Part shown: positions 1-9,700 of the stretch, one piece after another
Position numbering within the stretch: position 1 is the first letter of the stretch
How the letters are laid out: each line of letters starts with the position of its first letter
NCBI GenBank assembly: GCA_024709955.1
Contig: JANJVS010000033.1
Coordinates: 1 to 64,000 of the forward strand
Length of the DNA stretch: 64,000 bases
Origin: Rhodocyclaceae bacterium
Lineage (GTDB): Bacteria > Pseudomonadota > Gammaproteobacteria > Burkholderiales > Rhodocyclaceae
Direction: 5' to 3'
The notes under the pieces: generated by a model
The model's database searches: none
What the model saw: only the letters and a program-made list of their open reading frames with translations
What the model was told of the DNA's origin: nothing
Translations under genes and position numbers: made by a program

Positions 1-326
1 GGTTCCAGACCGTCTCGAATTCCTCCTGGGCCAACCAGGGCTATCTGGTGGCGGCCGAGGTGGAAGGGGCGGACACGATGAAGGAGCTGCGCCTCTTGGC
101 GGCGGCCCACGGCATCGGCTTGATCGTGCTGGACGTGGAAGACCCGACCGAGGGCAGCGAGATTCGCATTCCCGCCCGCGAACGCAGCGAGGTGGATTGG
201 GACGCCTGCAACCGCCTGGCCGAGGAAAACCCGGATTTCCGCGCCTTCGTCCGCAGCGTGCGCCAGTTCCACCAGACCGACGACATCAAGCGCGGCGATT
301 GGGACCTGCCGGCAAACGAAGGCTGA
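1..326 (+). CDS. C-terminal part of conserved hypothetical protein (COG2958/HrgA-like), truncated at window edge
   Basis: Open frame from base 3 (FQTVSNSSWANQGYLVAAEVEGADTMKELRLL...) to TGA at 324-326. Confidence 0.55.
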   Translation, partial: FQTVSNSSWANQGYLVAAEVEGADTMKELRLLAAAHGIGLIVLDVEDPTEGSEIRIPARERSEVDWDACNRLAEENPDFRAFVRSVRQFHQTDDIKRGDWDLPANEG

Positions 327-446
327 AAAGTCGGCGCTGGTGGCACGGCGATTCAGACAGTCCGCATCCCGACTTTCGTGGAGGCTAACCGGCATCGCCG
401 GTTAAGCGCAGCGGCCGGAACAAAAGTCGGCGCTGGCAGGACGGTA
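326..446 (-). repeat. Composite repeat element A (two 25-bp units flanking a hairpin core)
   Basis: Units aaaagtcggcgctggtggcacggc (326-349) and aaaagtcggcgctggcaggacggta (422-446); core has ctaaccggc-atc-gccggttaag hairpin; reverse complement aligns with elements at 33727 and 47901. Confidence 0.85.
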
Positions 447-447
447 C

Positions 448-2220
448 CTACGCCCCCACCCCGCACAACACCAGCTCCTGGGTCGCCCGCGTCATCGCCA
501 CGTATAGCAGCTTGGCCTCTTGGGCATCCAGTTCGTCGCCGCCATCGATGCGCTCGGTGCCGGGAATCACCACCAGGGGAAACTCCAGGCCCTTGCAGGA
601 ATGCATGGTGATGAGGGTGACTTTGTCTTCCTGGCGGCTATGGGTGGCGTCGCGGAAGCTGACGGCTGGGATGCCCAACTTTTCTAGCACGCTGCCCCGA
701 CTTTCTAGGTCTTTGTTGTAGCGGCAGATCAGGGCCATGTCCTGCCATGCCAGCCCCTGGCGATGGGCTTCTTTCAGGCGCTTCGCGATAAAGCCGTTTT
801 CGTCAAAGCGATTGGGCAATTTGACGATCTCGGGCGCTTTCCCCGGCCGGCCGGCGGATTGCGGCGCCAGCAGGGGCACGCCGTCGTCGTCGGCTTCGCT
901 GGGTTTCAGGATGCTTTGCGCGATGTCGCGGGCGAAGCGCAGGATGGCGTCGGTGTTGCGGTAGTTGATCTTCAGGATCGTCGTGCGGCCGGCGGCCTGG
1001 ATGCCGACGCTCCTGAAGCTGAATTTCTTCCGTTTTTCATCGCCGTAGATGGACTGGGCGTCGTCGTAGAGCACCAAGAGGCTGTTGGTCTTCGGGTCCA
1101 CCATCTGCACGACGAGCTTGAGCCATTCGGGCCGGAAGTCGTGGCCTTCGTCGATGAGGATGGCATCGTATTGTGCAGCGGGTATCTGCCCGCGCTCGAC
1201 GGCACGGATGACGCGATCGACCATGTCGGCGAAAAAGGCATCCAGGTCCTCGCCTCGTTCCGGCAGGCCGACGTTATAGGCGACCAGTTGCGCCCGGCAC
1301 CATTGATGGAAATGGTGGGTCTGTACCTTGTGCTCCAGCCCCTTGGCGCGCAGGGTGGCGTCGATGCGGCGGGCGAGGGATTCGTTGTAGCAGAGGACGA
1401 GGATCGGCTTGGTGGCGGCCTGCGCGAGCCGTTCGGCGCGGTAGCCGAGGATCAGCGTCTTGCCCGAACCGGCCACGCCGTGGATCACGCGATGCCCCTC
1501 GCCCAGGCTGCGGGCAAGCTGTTCCTGCTGCAGGTCCATGACCTGGACCAGGTCGGGCGGCGGTTCGTCCGCCGCGAACAAGTCGCCCTGGCGCGGCTGG
1601 ATGCGCACCTCGGGGAAGAGATGCCAGCGCACGCGGTCGATCTGCGGCAGCGACAGCGCGCCCTTGAACGGCAGCGGAAACATTTCCCACAGGCGCTGCT
1701 GAAAGGCTTCGGGTTCGACGCTTTCCCGCATTTCGTCCTGGCAGATGACGCGCTGCGGCGGGATGACTTCGCCGAGGCCGCCCTCGTCGAACTGCTTGCG
1801 CGTGAGGTTCGGCAGGACGACGCCGCAGCTCCACGGGAACATCAGCTTGCCCGCCTCGCGCCCGCCGGAAAACACCAGTTGCGGGTCGCGCTGCAGGAGA
1901 TCGACGGCGGCATGGGCGTAGTGGCGCGCCTGTTCGAGCGGATTCTCCACCGCCAGCGGACCGCGCTCCGCATGGATGGTGAAATGCGTGCGGTCCGCCG
2001 CGACGATGGTGCGCGCCCGCCAGTCCTTCACTTCGAGGATCAGCAGCCCGCGCCGGGGATGGAAGACGATGAAGTCCGGATGCAGCGCGGCGGGGCCGAG
2101 GGCGACGTTGTACCAGCAGAAATAATCGTCTTCGAGCTTGGCTTCGAGGCGCTCGGCGAGACGGCGCTCGCCGCCGCTGTCGAAGGTGCAAGTACCGATG
2201 GCGGGAATGAGTACGGCCAT
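448..2220 (-). CDS. NERD domain / UvrD-like DNA helicase
   Basis: 590 aa; N-terminal NERD-like nuclease region (LEVKDWRARTI), Walker A GVAGSGKT, DEGHD, C-terminal TMHSCKGLEF / YVAMTRA helicase motifs. Confidence 0.85.
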   Translation of the reverse strand: MAVLIPAIGTCTFDSGGERRLAERLEAKLEDDYFCWYNVALGPAALHPDFIVFHPRRGLLILEVKDWRARTIVAADRTHFTIHAERGPLAVENPLEQARHYAHAAVDLLQRDPQLVFSGGREAGKLMFPWSCGVVLPNLTRKQFDEGGLGEVIPPQRVICQDEMRESVEPEAFQQRLWEMFPLPFKGALSLPQIDRVRWHLFPEVRIQPRQGDLFAADEPPPDLVQVMDLQQEQLARSLGEGHRVIHGVAGSGKTLILGYRAERLAQAATKPILVLCYNESLARRIDATLRAKGLEHKVQTHHFHQWCRAQLVAYNVGLPERGEDLDAFFADMVDRVIRAVERGQIPAAQYDAILIDEGHDFRPEWLKLVVQMVDPKTNSLLVLYDDAQSIYGDEKRKKFSFRSVGIQAAGRTTILKINYRNTDAILRFARDIAQSILKPSEADDDGVPLLAPQSAGRPGKAPEIVKLPNRFDENGFIAKRLKEAHRQGLAWQDMALICRYNKDLESRGSVLEKLGIPAVSFRDATHSRQEDKVTLITMHSCKGLEFPLVVIPGTERIDGGDELDAQEAKLLYVAMTRATQELVLCGVGA

Positions 2221-2306
2221 GTATCGACTCCGGAATCGAATCCGACAGAAATAACAGACGGAAATCTACCACGACATCATATCTTCGATGCCGCCGCGCC
2301 GATGTG

Positions 2307-2331
2307 GAAACTCGGCGCCGGCGGCACGGTG
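2307..2331 (+). repeat. Dispersed 25-bp repeat unit (class B, GAAACTCGGCGCCGGCGGCACGGTG)
   Basis: Sequence match to other copies at 38552 and 57492. Confidence 0.8.
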
Positions 2332-2371
2332 CCGGGCTTATCATCGCGGCAGTTCGCTTTCGGAGTCGTCC

Positions 2372-2722
2372 ATGCTTGCCGCCGTCACCCTCCTTCTGCT
2401 GTTCCAGCTCGCCGGCGAGGCGATCGTGCTGTTCTTCGCCCTGCCCGTGCCCGGCCCGGTGATCGGCATGGGCCTGCTGTTCGCCGCGCTGGCCTTGCGC
2501 GGCGGGCCGTCGGTCGAGCTGCGCGGCACGGCGCAGAACCTGCTGCAGCATCTGTCGCTGTTGTTCGTGCCGGCGGGCGTCGGGGTGATGCTGCACATCG
2601 AGCGCATCGCCGACGAATGGCTGCCCATCGTCGTCGCGCTGGTCGCCAGCACCTTCGCCGCCATCGTCGTCACCGCGCTGGTGCTGCGCTGGCTGCATGT
2701 GCATGAGGAGGAGCAATCATGA
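2372..2722 (+). CDS. CidA/LrgA family membrane protein
   Basis: Hydrophobic ~116 aa ORF followed by overlapping LrgB-like ORF. Confidence 0.8.
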   Translation: MLAAVTLLLLFQLAGEAIVLFFALPVPGPVIGMGLLFAALALRGGPSVELRGTAQNLLQHLSLLFVPAGVGVMLHIERIADEWLPIVVALVASTFAAIVVTALVLRWLHVHEEEQS

Positions 2723-3462
2723 CGCCCGCCCACGGCCAGAGCCTCGGCGAGATCTGGGTCTATCTCGCCGCCTCGCCGCTGCTCGGGCTGACGCTGACGC
2801 TGCTCGCCTACCAGGGCGCGGTATGGGTCAACAAGCGCTGCGGCGGCCATCCGCTCGCCAATCCGGTGCTGATCGCCGTGGTCGCCCTCGTCGCCCTGCT
2901 TTCGGCCACCGGCACGCCCTACCGTACCTATTTCGACGGCGCGCAATTCGTGCATTTCCTGCTCGGCCCGGCCACGGTGGCGCTGGCGATTCCGCTCCAC
3001 GCCCAGTTCGGCCGGCTCAAGCGCATGGCCGGTCCGCTGCTGGTCGCGCTATTCGCGGGCTCCGTCACCGCGGCCTTCTCGGCCGTGCTGATCGGCAAGC
3101 TGCTCGGCGCCAGCGACGCGACGCTGTTCTCGCTGGCGCCGAAGTCCGTGACCACGCCGATCGCCATGGGCATCGCCGAACGCCTCGGCGGCCTGCCTTC
3201 GCTCACGGCCGTGCTGGTGATCCTCACCGGCATCCTCGGCGCCGTCGGCGCCCAGGGGCTCTACCGGCTGATGCGCTGCCGCGACGCGGCGGTGCAGGGC
3301 TTCGCCATGGGGGTGGCCTCCCATGGCATCGGCACCGCGCGCGCCTTCCAGCTCGGCGAGCAGGCCGGCGCGTTTTCCGCGCTGGCGATGGGCCTGAACG
3401 GCCTGCTCACCGCCGCCCTGCTGCCCGTGCTGCTGCCGCCGCTGATGCGCTGGCTGGGCTGA
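2719..3462 (+). CDS. LrgB family protein
   Basis: LrgB-like sequence (SVTTPIAMGIAERLGG); ATGA overlap with upstream gene. Confidence 0.85.
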   Translation: MTPAHGQSLGEIWVYLAASPLLGLTLTLLAYQGAVWVNKRCGGHPLANPVLIAVVALVALLSATGTPYRTYFDGAQFVHFLLGPATVALAIPLHAQFGRLKRMAGPLLVALFAGSVTAAFSAVLIGKLLGASDATLFSLAPKSVTTPIAMGIAERLGGLPSLTAVLVILTGILGAVGAQGLYRLMRCRDAAVQGFAMGVASHGIGTARAFQLGEQAGAFSALAMGLNGLLTAALLPVLLPPLMRWLG

Positions 3463-3476
3463 ACCGCCGCCGCGGT

Positions 3477-3980
3477 TCAGCGCAGGATGTCCTCGACGGC
3501 ATCGACCACCATGCTGGTGCCGACGGCGATCATCAGGATGTCGCCGGCGATCTGCACGTAGCGGTGCCGGGGCGGCGGCGGCGGCAGGCGGCGCAGCAGC
3601 TCGGGCGGCAGGCTGCCGTAGCGCAGGTCGGGCGGCAGCGGCTGGCCGAGTTTCCATTTCTTCGCCTGCCCGGGCGGCTGGCAGCCGTTCTGCTTCTTGG
3701 CCAGACCGGGCGGGCACTTGCCGGCGCGCGCCTGGGCGCCGTAATACTCGAAGATGGCATTGCGCGCGCCGTCGTCGAACCGGGAACCCGGCGCCGCGGC
3801 GTGGCGGTCGTCGTGGCGGTCGTCGTGGCGCGCCTCCTTGTCCTTCTTTGCGGGTTTGCCGCCGCGTGCGTCCTGGCGTTCTTCCCGGTCGTTCTTGTCG
3901 GGCTTGTCCGCCAGCGCGCTGCCACTGGCGGCGAGAATGCCGGCGACCAGAACCGCGGTGATACCGATCTTGCCCTTCAT
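3477..3980 (-). CDS. Periplasmic RcnB/CigR-like protein
   Basis: Signal peptide, charged D/H/R/K-rich region, CPPGLAKKQNGCQPPGQAKKWKLGQPLP motif. Confidence 0.6.
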   Translation of the reverse strand: MKGKIGITAVLVAGILAASGSALADKPDKNDREERQDARGGKPAKKDKEARHDDRHDDRHAAAPGSRFDDGARNAIFEYYGAQARAGKCPPGLAKKQNGCQPPGQAKKWKLGQPLPPDLRYGSLPPELLRRLPPPPPRHRYVQIAGDILMIAVGTSMVVDAVEDILR

Positions 3981-4026
3981 GGCGATCTCCTTGGGATGGG
4001 TTGGATGAGAACCGGCATCGCGCCGG

Positions 4027-4926
4027 TCAGCGGAAGAATTCCATGTTGCGCCCGATGGCGGCGCGGATCGGGTCGAATTCCGCGTCCTCGGCCGGGCCGA
4101 AGCCGTTGGCGCCGTCCGAGGCCAGCTCGGCGAAGGCGTGTTCGTTGTCGAGATTCAGCAGGGTTTCGCGCAGGGCGAGGCGCTGCTCCTCGGGCAGGTC
4201 GGGATGGACGATCCAGGGCTTGGTGATGTTGCGGAAGACCAGCAGCGGCCGCAGCTTCAGGCGGCGGGCGACCAGCGCCTTGAGGGTGCCCTGCTTGAGC
4301 GCGCCGGCGTCGTACTCGCCCCTGGCCACGGCCTCGCCGACGGCGTCGTGGCGCCCCAGGTAGGCATGGCGGCCGAGGTCGCGCGCGGTGATGCCGTTCT
4401 TTTGCAGCAGGTGTTGGGCCAGGTAGCGGCCGATGGTGGAATGCTCGTCGCCGAAGGCGAAGGACTTGCCCTTGAGATCCGCGATCTTGCGGATCGGGCT
4501 GTTGCCCGCGACGACGATGGCGCCGAAGAAATGCTTGTCGCCGTGATTGGTTTCCATGGCCAGCAGGCGCAGCTCCGGCAACGCCTCCTTGGCGGCGACG
4601 TAGGAGGCCGGCCCGAAGCGGGCGAAGAGGACCTTGCCGGCCCGCAGGGCGGCGATGCCCTGGTCGTAGGATTCCGCCACCAGGAGCGGCATGCGCACCG
4701 GCTGGCCGAGCCGGCGGCTCATGGCGACCTCGATGGCGTCGAGCAGCGGCCGGAACTGCCGCGCCACGGTCTCCGGCTTGTCGGCCGCGTAAACGCCGAA
4801 GGGGATGCGGATCTCGGCGTGGGCGGCGCAGGCGGCCAGGGCGAGCAGCAGCGCGGCGGCCGCGCCAATGGCGCGCCGCAGCGGCGCGCGCATGTTTGCG
4901 GCTGTCCCGGCGAACGCGATGCCCAC
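4027..4926 (-). CDS. Phosphate/phosphonate-type ABC transporter substrate-binding protein (PhnD-like)
   Basis: Signal peptide and PhnD-like sequence (LLVAESYDQGIAALRAGKVLFARFGPASYV). Confidence 0.8.
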   Translation of the reverse strand: MGIAFAGTAANMRAPLRRAIGAAAALLLALAACAAHAEIRIPFGVYAADKPETVARQFRPLLDAIEVAMSRRLGQPVRMPLLVAESYDQGIAALRAGKVLFARFGPASYVAAKEALPELRLLAMETNHGDKHFFGAIVVAGNSPIRKIADLKGKSFAFGDEHSTIGRYLAQHLLQKNGITARDLGRHAYLGRHDAVGEAVARGEYDAGALKQGTLKALVARRLKLRPLLVFRNITKPWIVHPDLPEEQRLALRETLLNLDNEHAFAELASDGANGFGPAEDAEFDPIRAAIGRNMEFFR

Positions 4927-5069
4927 TTATCCTCCCTCCAGGCCGAGCAGATTCGAAGCCGGGCATCATGCCGCAAACGCGCGGCCCGGACTTGCCCGCG
5001 GCGCGCCCGGATGTCGACTGCGTCACGCCGGCACGGCAATGACAAATGCAAACAAGGGCCGCCGCCGTG

Positions 5070-5094
5070 AAAAGTCGGCGCTGGCGTCACGGTG
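5070..5094 (+). repeat. Dispersed 25-bp repeat unit (AAAAGTCGGCGCTGGCGTCACGGTG)
   Basis: Match to family consensus; lies 27 bp before leader ORF. Confidence 0.8.
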
Positions 5095-5121
5095 GCGCGC
5101 GCTTCGTGGCATACTCGCGCC

Positions 5122-5211
5122 ATGAACGCAACCACGCTCACGCTGCGACGCCGACGCGCCCCCTCCCCCGCCGGGATGCGTCGTGCCGCCCCGGGCGAAA
5201 CCGTCATCTAG
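5122..5211 (+). CDS. Putative Arg-rich leader peptide [29 protein letters not shown]
   Basis: 29-codon ORF with four consecutive Arg codons, ending 28 nt before a terminator-like hairpin upstream of an argD-like gene. Confidence 0.4.
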   Translation: MNATTLTLRRRRAPSPAGMRRAAPGETVI

Positions 5212-5239
5212 CGTTCGCGTTCGCCCTTTATCGTTACCA

Positions 5240-5271
5240 GGCCACGGCTCGTCCCCGTGGCCTTTTTATTT
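5240..5271 (+). terminator. Intrinsic terminator/attenuator in leader of aminotransferase gene
   Basis: ggccacgg-N7-ccgtggcc stem followed by TTTTTATTTTT, ~20 nt before ATG. Confidence 0.7.
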
Positions 5272-5288
5272 TTACCTTCCCAAGGAGC

Positions 5289-6467
5289 ATGCCCATGATC
5301 GCCACCGACGCCCTGATGTGGATTACCCCGCGCCCCGAAATCGCTTTCGTCGCGGGGCGCGGTTCCTGGCTGACGGACGCGCGCGACAAGCGCTATCTCG
5401 ACTTCGTCCAGGGCTGGGCGGTGAATTGCCTCGGCCACTGTCCGGACGAAATCCGCGATGCGCTGGCAAGCCAGGCGGCCAGGCTGATCAACCCGAGCCC
5501 GGCCTTCTTCAACGAGCCGGCGGCGCGGCTGGCGCAAGCGCTGGTCGCGAACTCCGGCTTCGACCGCGTGTTCTTCGCCAACACCGGCGCCGAGGCCAAC
5601 GAGGGCGCGATCAAGCTGGCGCGCAAATGGGGCCGCAAGCGGCGCGGCGGCGCCTACGAGATCGTCACCTTCGAAAACGGCTTCCACGGCCGCACCCTGG
5701 CGACCATGTCGGCCTCGGGCAAGCCGGGCTGGGACACGCTGTTCGCGCCGCAGGTGCCGGGCTTTCCCAAGGCCAGGCTCAACGACCTCGCCTCGGTCGA
5801 GGCCCTGCTCGGGCCGAACACCGTCGCAGTGATGCTCGAACCCGTGCAGGGCGAGGCGGGGGTAATCCCGGCGACGCCCGAGTTCCTGCGCGCCCTGCGC
5901 GCGCTGACGGCCGCGCGCGGCCTGCTGCTGATCGTGGACGAGGTGCAGACCGGCATGGGCCGCACCGGCAAGCTGTTCGCCCACGAACACGCGGGCATCG
6001 AACCGGACATCATGACCCTCGGCAAGGGCATCGGCGGCGGCGTGCCGCTCGCCGCCCTGCTGGCGCGCGAGGCGGTGTGCTGCTTCGAGGCCGGCGACCA
6101 GGGCGGCACCTACAACGGCAATCCGCTGATGACCGCCGTCGGCTGCGCGGTGCTCGAAACCCTGCTGGCGCCGGGCTTCCTCGCCGAGGTGGCGGCCAAG
6201 GGCGATTACCTCGCCGCCGGGCTGAACGGATTGAGCGCGGAATTCGGTCTCGCCGGCGAGCGCGGCGCGGGCCTCTTGCGCGCGCTGGTGCTGACGGACG
6301 AACGCGCGCCGGCGCTGGTGGAGGCGGCCCGCGATCTCGCGCCGGAGGGCCTGCTGCTCAACGCGCCGCGCCCCAACCTGCTGCGCTTCATGCCGGCGCT
6401 GACGGTGAGCCGCGACGAGATCGATCAAATGCTGGCGATGCTGCGCGGCCTGCTGGCGCGCCGCTGA
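5289..6467 (+). CDS. argD: Acetylornithine/aspartate aminotransferase family protein (ArgD-like)
   Basis: PLP aminotransferase class III motifs ([51 protein letters not shown]). Confidence 0.75.
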   Translation: MPMIATDALMWITPRPEIAFVAGRGSWLTDARDKRYLDFVQGWAVNCLGHCPDEIRDALASQAARLINPSPAFFNEPAARLAQALVANSGFDRVFFANTGAEANEGAIKLARKWGRKRRGGAYEIVTFENGFHGRTLATMSASGKPGWDTLFAPQVPGFPKARLNDLASVEALLGPNTVAVMLEPVQGEAGVIPATPEFLRALRALTAARGLLLIVDEVQTGMGRTGKLFAHEHAGIEPDIMTLGKGIGGGVPLAALLAREAVCCFEAGDQGGTYNGNPLMTAVGCAVLETLLAPGFLAEVAAKGDYLAAGLNGLSAEFGLAGERGAGLLRALVLTDERAPALVEAARDLAPEGLLLNAPRPNLLRFMPALTVSRDEIDQMLAMLRGLLARR

Positions 6468-6475
6468 AATGAAAA

Positions 6476-6542
6476 CGCCAGCGCCGACGATGGGTCGGCG
6501 CTGGCGGGACGACGCCAGCAAAGTCGGCGCTGGCGCGACGGT
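6476..6542. repeat. Head-to-head repeat units forming a 13-bp perfect stem, plus an adjacent unit
   Basis: cgccagcgccgac (6476-6488) / gatgg loop / gtcggcgctggcg (6494-6506); second unit aaagtcggcgctggcgcgacggtg ending 6542. Confidence 0.85.
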
Positions 6543-6558
6543 GGCAAACGCCCCCTCG

Positions 6559-7890
6559 TTACGAAGTCATCTCGTCGAGGATGGCGGTGATCCAGCCCGT
6601 GCCGTACTTGGCCTCCAGCTTGGTGATGTAGGGATCGATGTTGGCCGTGGTCTTGGTGGTCTTGTTGTCGGTGAGCTTGCCATCGGGACCGATCTTGTAG
6701 ACGGACGAGATGGTGACGGCCTGCTCGGGATTGATGTAGCTGTAGCAGACATTCACCATGGTCGGCAGCATCGGTTCCTTGCCGTTCATCAGCTGCACCA
6801 CGTTGTAGGCGCACATCTTGCCCTGCGAGTTCGCCGCGTTGCCCGACTTGGGCATGGGCGCGATGGAGGCGGCGTCGCCGATGACGTGGATGCGCGGCAC
6901 CTTGGCCGATTCGTAGGTGATCGGATCGACCGGGCACCAGCGCTTGTCGTCGCCGAGCACGCCGGCGGCGGCGGCGATCAGGCCGGCCTTCTGCGACGGG
7001 ATCAGGTTGATGACCTGGCCCTTGATCGCCTCGACGCCGGTATCCACCAGCATCGCCTGGGCGTCGGCCTTCGCCACCTTGTGGGCGGGACGGTAGTCGA
7101 TGATGCCCTTGTAGAAGGTCTCCCAGGCGGCGGAGAACAGCTTGCCCTTGGAGGCGATCTGGTCGTTGCCGTCGAGCACGATCAGCTTGGACTTCGGCTT
7201 CTGCGTCTTCAGGTAGTGGGCGATCATGCAGGCGCGCTCGTAGGGGCCGGGCGGGCAGCGATAGGGGGCGGGCGGGATCGCCATCACCACCGTGCCGCCG
7301 TTTTCCATCGCGTCGAGCTGCTTCTTGAGCAGGCGCGTCTGCTCACCGGCCTTCCAGGCGTGCGGCATGGCGAGCGGCGTGCGCTTCGCGTCGTAGCCCT
7401 CGATCTCGTCGAAGCGGAAATCTATGCCGGGCGAGAGGATCAGGCGGTCGTAGGTGATGAAGCCCTCGTCGAGGATCACCTTGCGCGCGGCGCCGTCGAT
7501 GGCGCTCACCTCGCCGAACACGGTCTTGACACCCCAAGTGGAAGCCATCTTCGAGTAGCCGAACTCGTTCTCGCCGATGTCGCGCTTGCCGATGAAATGC
7601 AGGTTGCTGAACGGACAGGAGAAGTGGCTGCGGTCGCGGTCGATCAGCACGACCTCGATGCTCGGGTCGGCCATGCGGGCGTACTTGGCGGCGATGGTGC
7701 CGCCGAAGCCGCCGCCGACAACGACGATGCGGCGCGCGCGCTGCGGCAGCAGATCGCCGGCGGCGCCGGAATGCACGGCAGGCGCGCCGGCGCAGCCGGC
7801 CAGTCCGGTGGCGGCGGCGGCGCCGAGGATGCGGATGAAATCTCTGCGATTGACGGTCATGGTGGCTCCCTCAGTGCTTCTGCGCGGCAT
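6559..7890 (-). CDS. Flavocytochrome c sulfide dehydrogenase-like flavoprotein, Tat signal
   Basis: RRDFIRILG Tat motif, VVGGGFGGTIAAKY FAD site, DRDRSHFSCPFSN. Confidence 0.8.
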   Translation of the reverse strand: MPRRSTEGATMTVNRRDFIRILGAAAATGLAGCAGAPAVHSGAAGDLLPQRARRIVVVGGGFGGTIAAKYARMADPSIEVVLIDRDRSHFSCPFSNLHFIGKRDIGENEFGYSKMASTWGVKTVFGEVSAIDGAARKVILDEGFITYDRLILSPGIDFRFDEIEGYDAKRTPLAMPHAWKAGEQTRLLKKQLDAMENGGTVVMAIPPAPYRCPPGPYERACMIAHYLKTQKPKSKLIVLDGNDQIASKGKLFSAAWETFYKGIIDYRPAHKVAKADAQAMLVDTGVEAIKGQVINLIPSQKAGLIAAAAGVLGDDKRWCPVDPITYESAKVPRIHVIGDAASIAPMPKSGNAANSQGKMCAYNVVQLMNGKEPMLPTMVNVCYSYINPEQAVTISSVYKIGPDGKLTDNKTTKTTANIDPYITKLEAKYGTGWITAILDEMTS

Positions 7891-8476
7891 AGAAATGGGC
7901 GAGGTTGTCGCAGTCCGCGTCGCTCACCTTGCCGATGCGCTCCTGCATTTCCTTCGGCATCGAGCGCTTGCCGGCCTTGTATTCCTCGAACACCACCTTG
8001 AGGAAGCCCAGCCACTGGCCACCGAGGATGCCGGCGCCCTCGGCGAAATCGCGGCCGTTGTCCTGGTGGCACTTCTTGCAGTGCTGGTCGTGCAGCGCCT
8101 TGCCCAACTCGGCCTTGGCCGGATCGACGCCCTTCTGGTGCGTGGCGGCGACGAAGGGATATTTTGCCAACTGCTCGGCGATGGCCTTGATCTCGGGATC
8201 GCTGTAACCGGCCATGATGCGGCCCATCACCGTCGAGGGCCGCTCGCCGCTCTGGTAGCGCTTCAGCGTGTCGAACATGTATTTCGCGTTCTGTCCGCCG
8301 ATCGACGGCTGCAGCGGCCCGGCGCTCGCGCCGCGCGTGCCGTGGCAGGCGTAGCAGGTCAGCGTGAGCATTTCCGGCGTCGCCGGCTGGGCGGCCTGGG
8401 CCGGCGCGATACCGGCCACGGCCGCGAACCCGGCGCCGGCCAGCCATAGTTTCATCCGTGTTGAAGCTAACTTCAT
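7871..8476 (-). CDS. Diheme c-type cytochrome (FccA/cytochrome c4-like)
   Basis: Signal peptide, CYACH and CKKCH motifs; adjacent to flavoprotein gene. Confidence 0.8.
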   Translation of the reverse strand: MKLASTRMKLWLAGAGFAAVAGIAPAQAAQPATPEMLTLTCYACHGTRGASAGPLQPSIGGQNAKYMFDTLKRYQSGERPSTVMGRIMAGYSDPEIKAIAEQLAKYPFVAATHQKGVDPAKAELGKALHDQHCKKCHQDNGRDFAEGAGILGGQWLGFLKVVFEEYKAGKRSMPKEMQERIGKVSDADCDNLAHFYAAQKH

Positions 8477-8595
8477 TAACTCCCCCTCCTCCGGTTGTGA
8501 GATTCCGAAACGATCGACAAAAACGACGGAATCCTCCCTCAAGGCCGCCCGTTTTTGTTCGGGGGGAGACTAGCAATCAGGGCCGCGGGTGCTGA

Positions 8596-8609
8596 TTGAT
8601 CGAAGTCAA
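8596..8609 (-). promoter_or_regulatory. FNR/DNR-type box TTGATCGAAGTCAA
   Basis: Match to TTGAYNNNNRTCAA; ~33 bp from -10-like TAGTCT upstream of the cytochrome gene. Confidence 0.55.
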
Positions 8610-8972
8610 GCGCGCCGAGCCATGGCACTTTCGCATAAGACGGCATCGCCCGCGCAAACAGCTGAATTCACGCAACACATTGTTTTTAAAATATATAAGT
8701 GAACAGTGAAATAAACATATTGATTGCACAATCACAATGATTTGCCTTGTTCCAATCGAAATCGCCTGCAATAATGCGCGAAACAAAAACCGCGCCACGC
8801 GCAGGGAATAAACAGCCTGGAGGAGGCTCACGAGTAATGCCACCGACATTGAGGAACCACCCGTCCCTGTCGGCAGTGATGCGACCTTCTTGCGGTATTC
8901 CTTTTCTGTTATCCGTGACCGCGCCATCCGGCGCGCCTACGCTTAATTTTGTCGATGAGGGAAACAAGAACG

Positions 8973-9632
8973 ATGGCTGATCCGCAGAACCAGAACAATA
9001 CCGACACCCCAAAAGGCCAGGCCGATGCCCAGACCGGCATCCTCGGCCGCCTCAAGCAACCGCCGAAATGCTCGATGCTGCGCATGATCGTCGTCGGCGT
9101 GTTCGGCGGCATCTTCATCTGGGGCGGACTCAACATCGGCATGGAATACACCAACCGTTCCGAGTTCTGCATCTCCTGCCACGAGATGACCATTCCCTAC
9201 GAGGAACTCAAGAAGACCGTCCACTACAAGAACCGTAGCGGCGCCGCCGCGCAGTGCGCCGACTGCCACGTCGCCAGCAGCAAGACGCCCACCGACTACA
9301 TGTTCAAGTCCTTCCAGAAGCTGATGGCGGCGCGCGACGTCATCGGCCACATCAAGGGCACCGTCGACACGCCGGAGAAATTCGAGGCCTACCGGCTGAC
9401 CATGGCGCAGCGCGTCTGGGACCGCATGAAGGAGCGCGACTCGAAGGAGTGCCGCAACTGCCACGACTTCAAGTACATGGACCCCGACAAGCAGAAGGAC
9501 CGCTCCGTGGTCAAGCACGAGGGCGCCGTCGAGGACGGCAAGACCTGCATCGAATGCCACAAGGGCATCGCCCACAAGCCGGTGCATCACCTGCTTGAGG
9601 AGAACCAGTCCGCCGCGAAGACCGAAGGCTGA
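8973..9632 (+). CDS. NapC/NirT-type membrane-anchored tetraheme cytochrome c
   Basis: N-terminal TM helix; four CXXCH motifs (CISCH, CADCH, CRNCH, CIECH). Confidence 0.85.
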   Translation: MADPQNQNNTDTPKGQADAQTGILGRLKQPPKCSMLRMIVVGVFGGIFIWGGLNIGMEYTNRSEFCISCHEMTIPYEELKKTVHYKNRSGAAAQCADCHVASSKTPTDYMFKSFQKLMAARDVIGHIKGTVDTPEKFEAYRLTMAQRVWDRMKERDSKECRNCHDFKYMDPDKQKDRSVVKHEGAVEDGKTCIECHKGIAHKPVHHLLEENQSAAKTEG

Positions 9633-9700
9633 GCGGGCCTGCCCGCCGCCATGGAACATCAACGCGTTTCATTTTTCCGCCGCAAATCAGGAGTTGATCG

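Noticed and set aside
41-346. Minus-strand ORF beginning MPPAPTFQPS
   Set aside because: Antisense to the C-terminal fragment of the COG2958-like gene; the PPAPTF start is just the repeat read on the other strand.
8713-8735. Palindrome tgattg-ca-caatca in the divergent cytochrome region
   Set aside because: Spacing does not fit an FNR-type site and no -10 geometry supports it.
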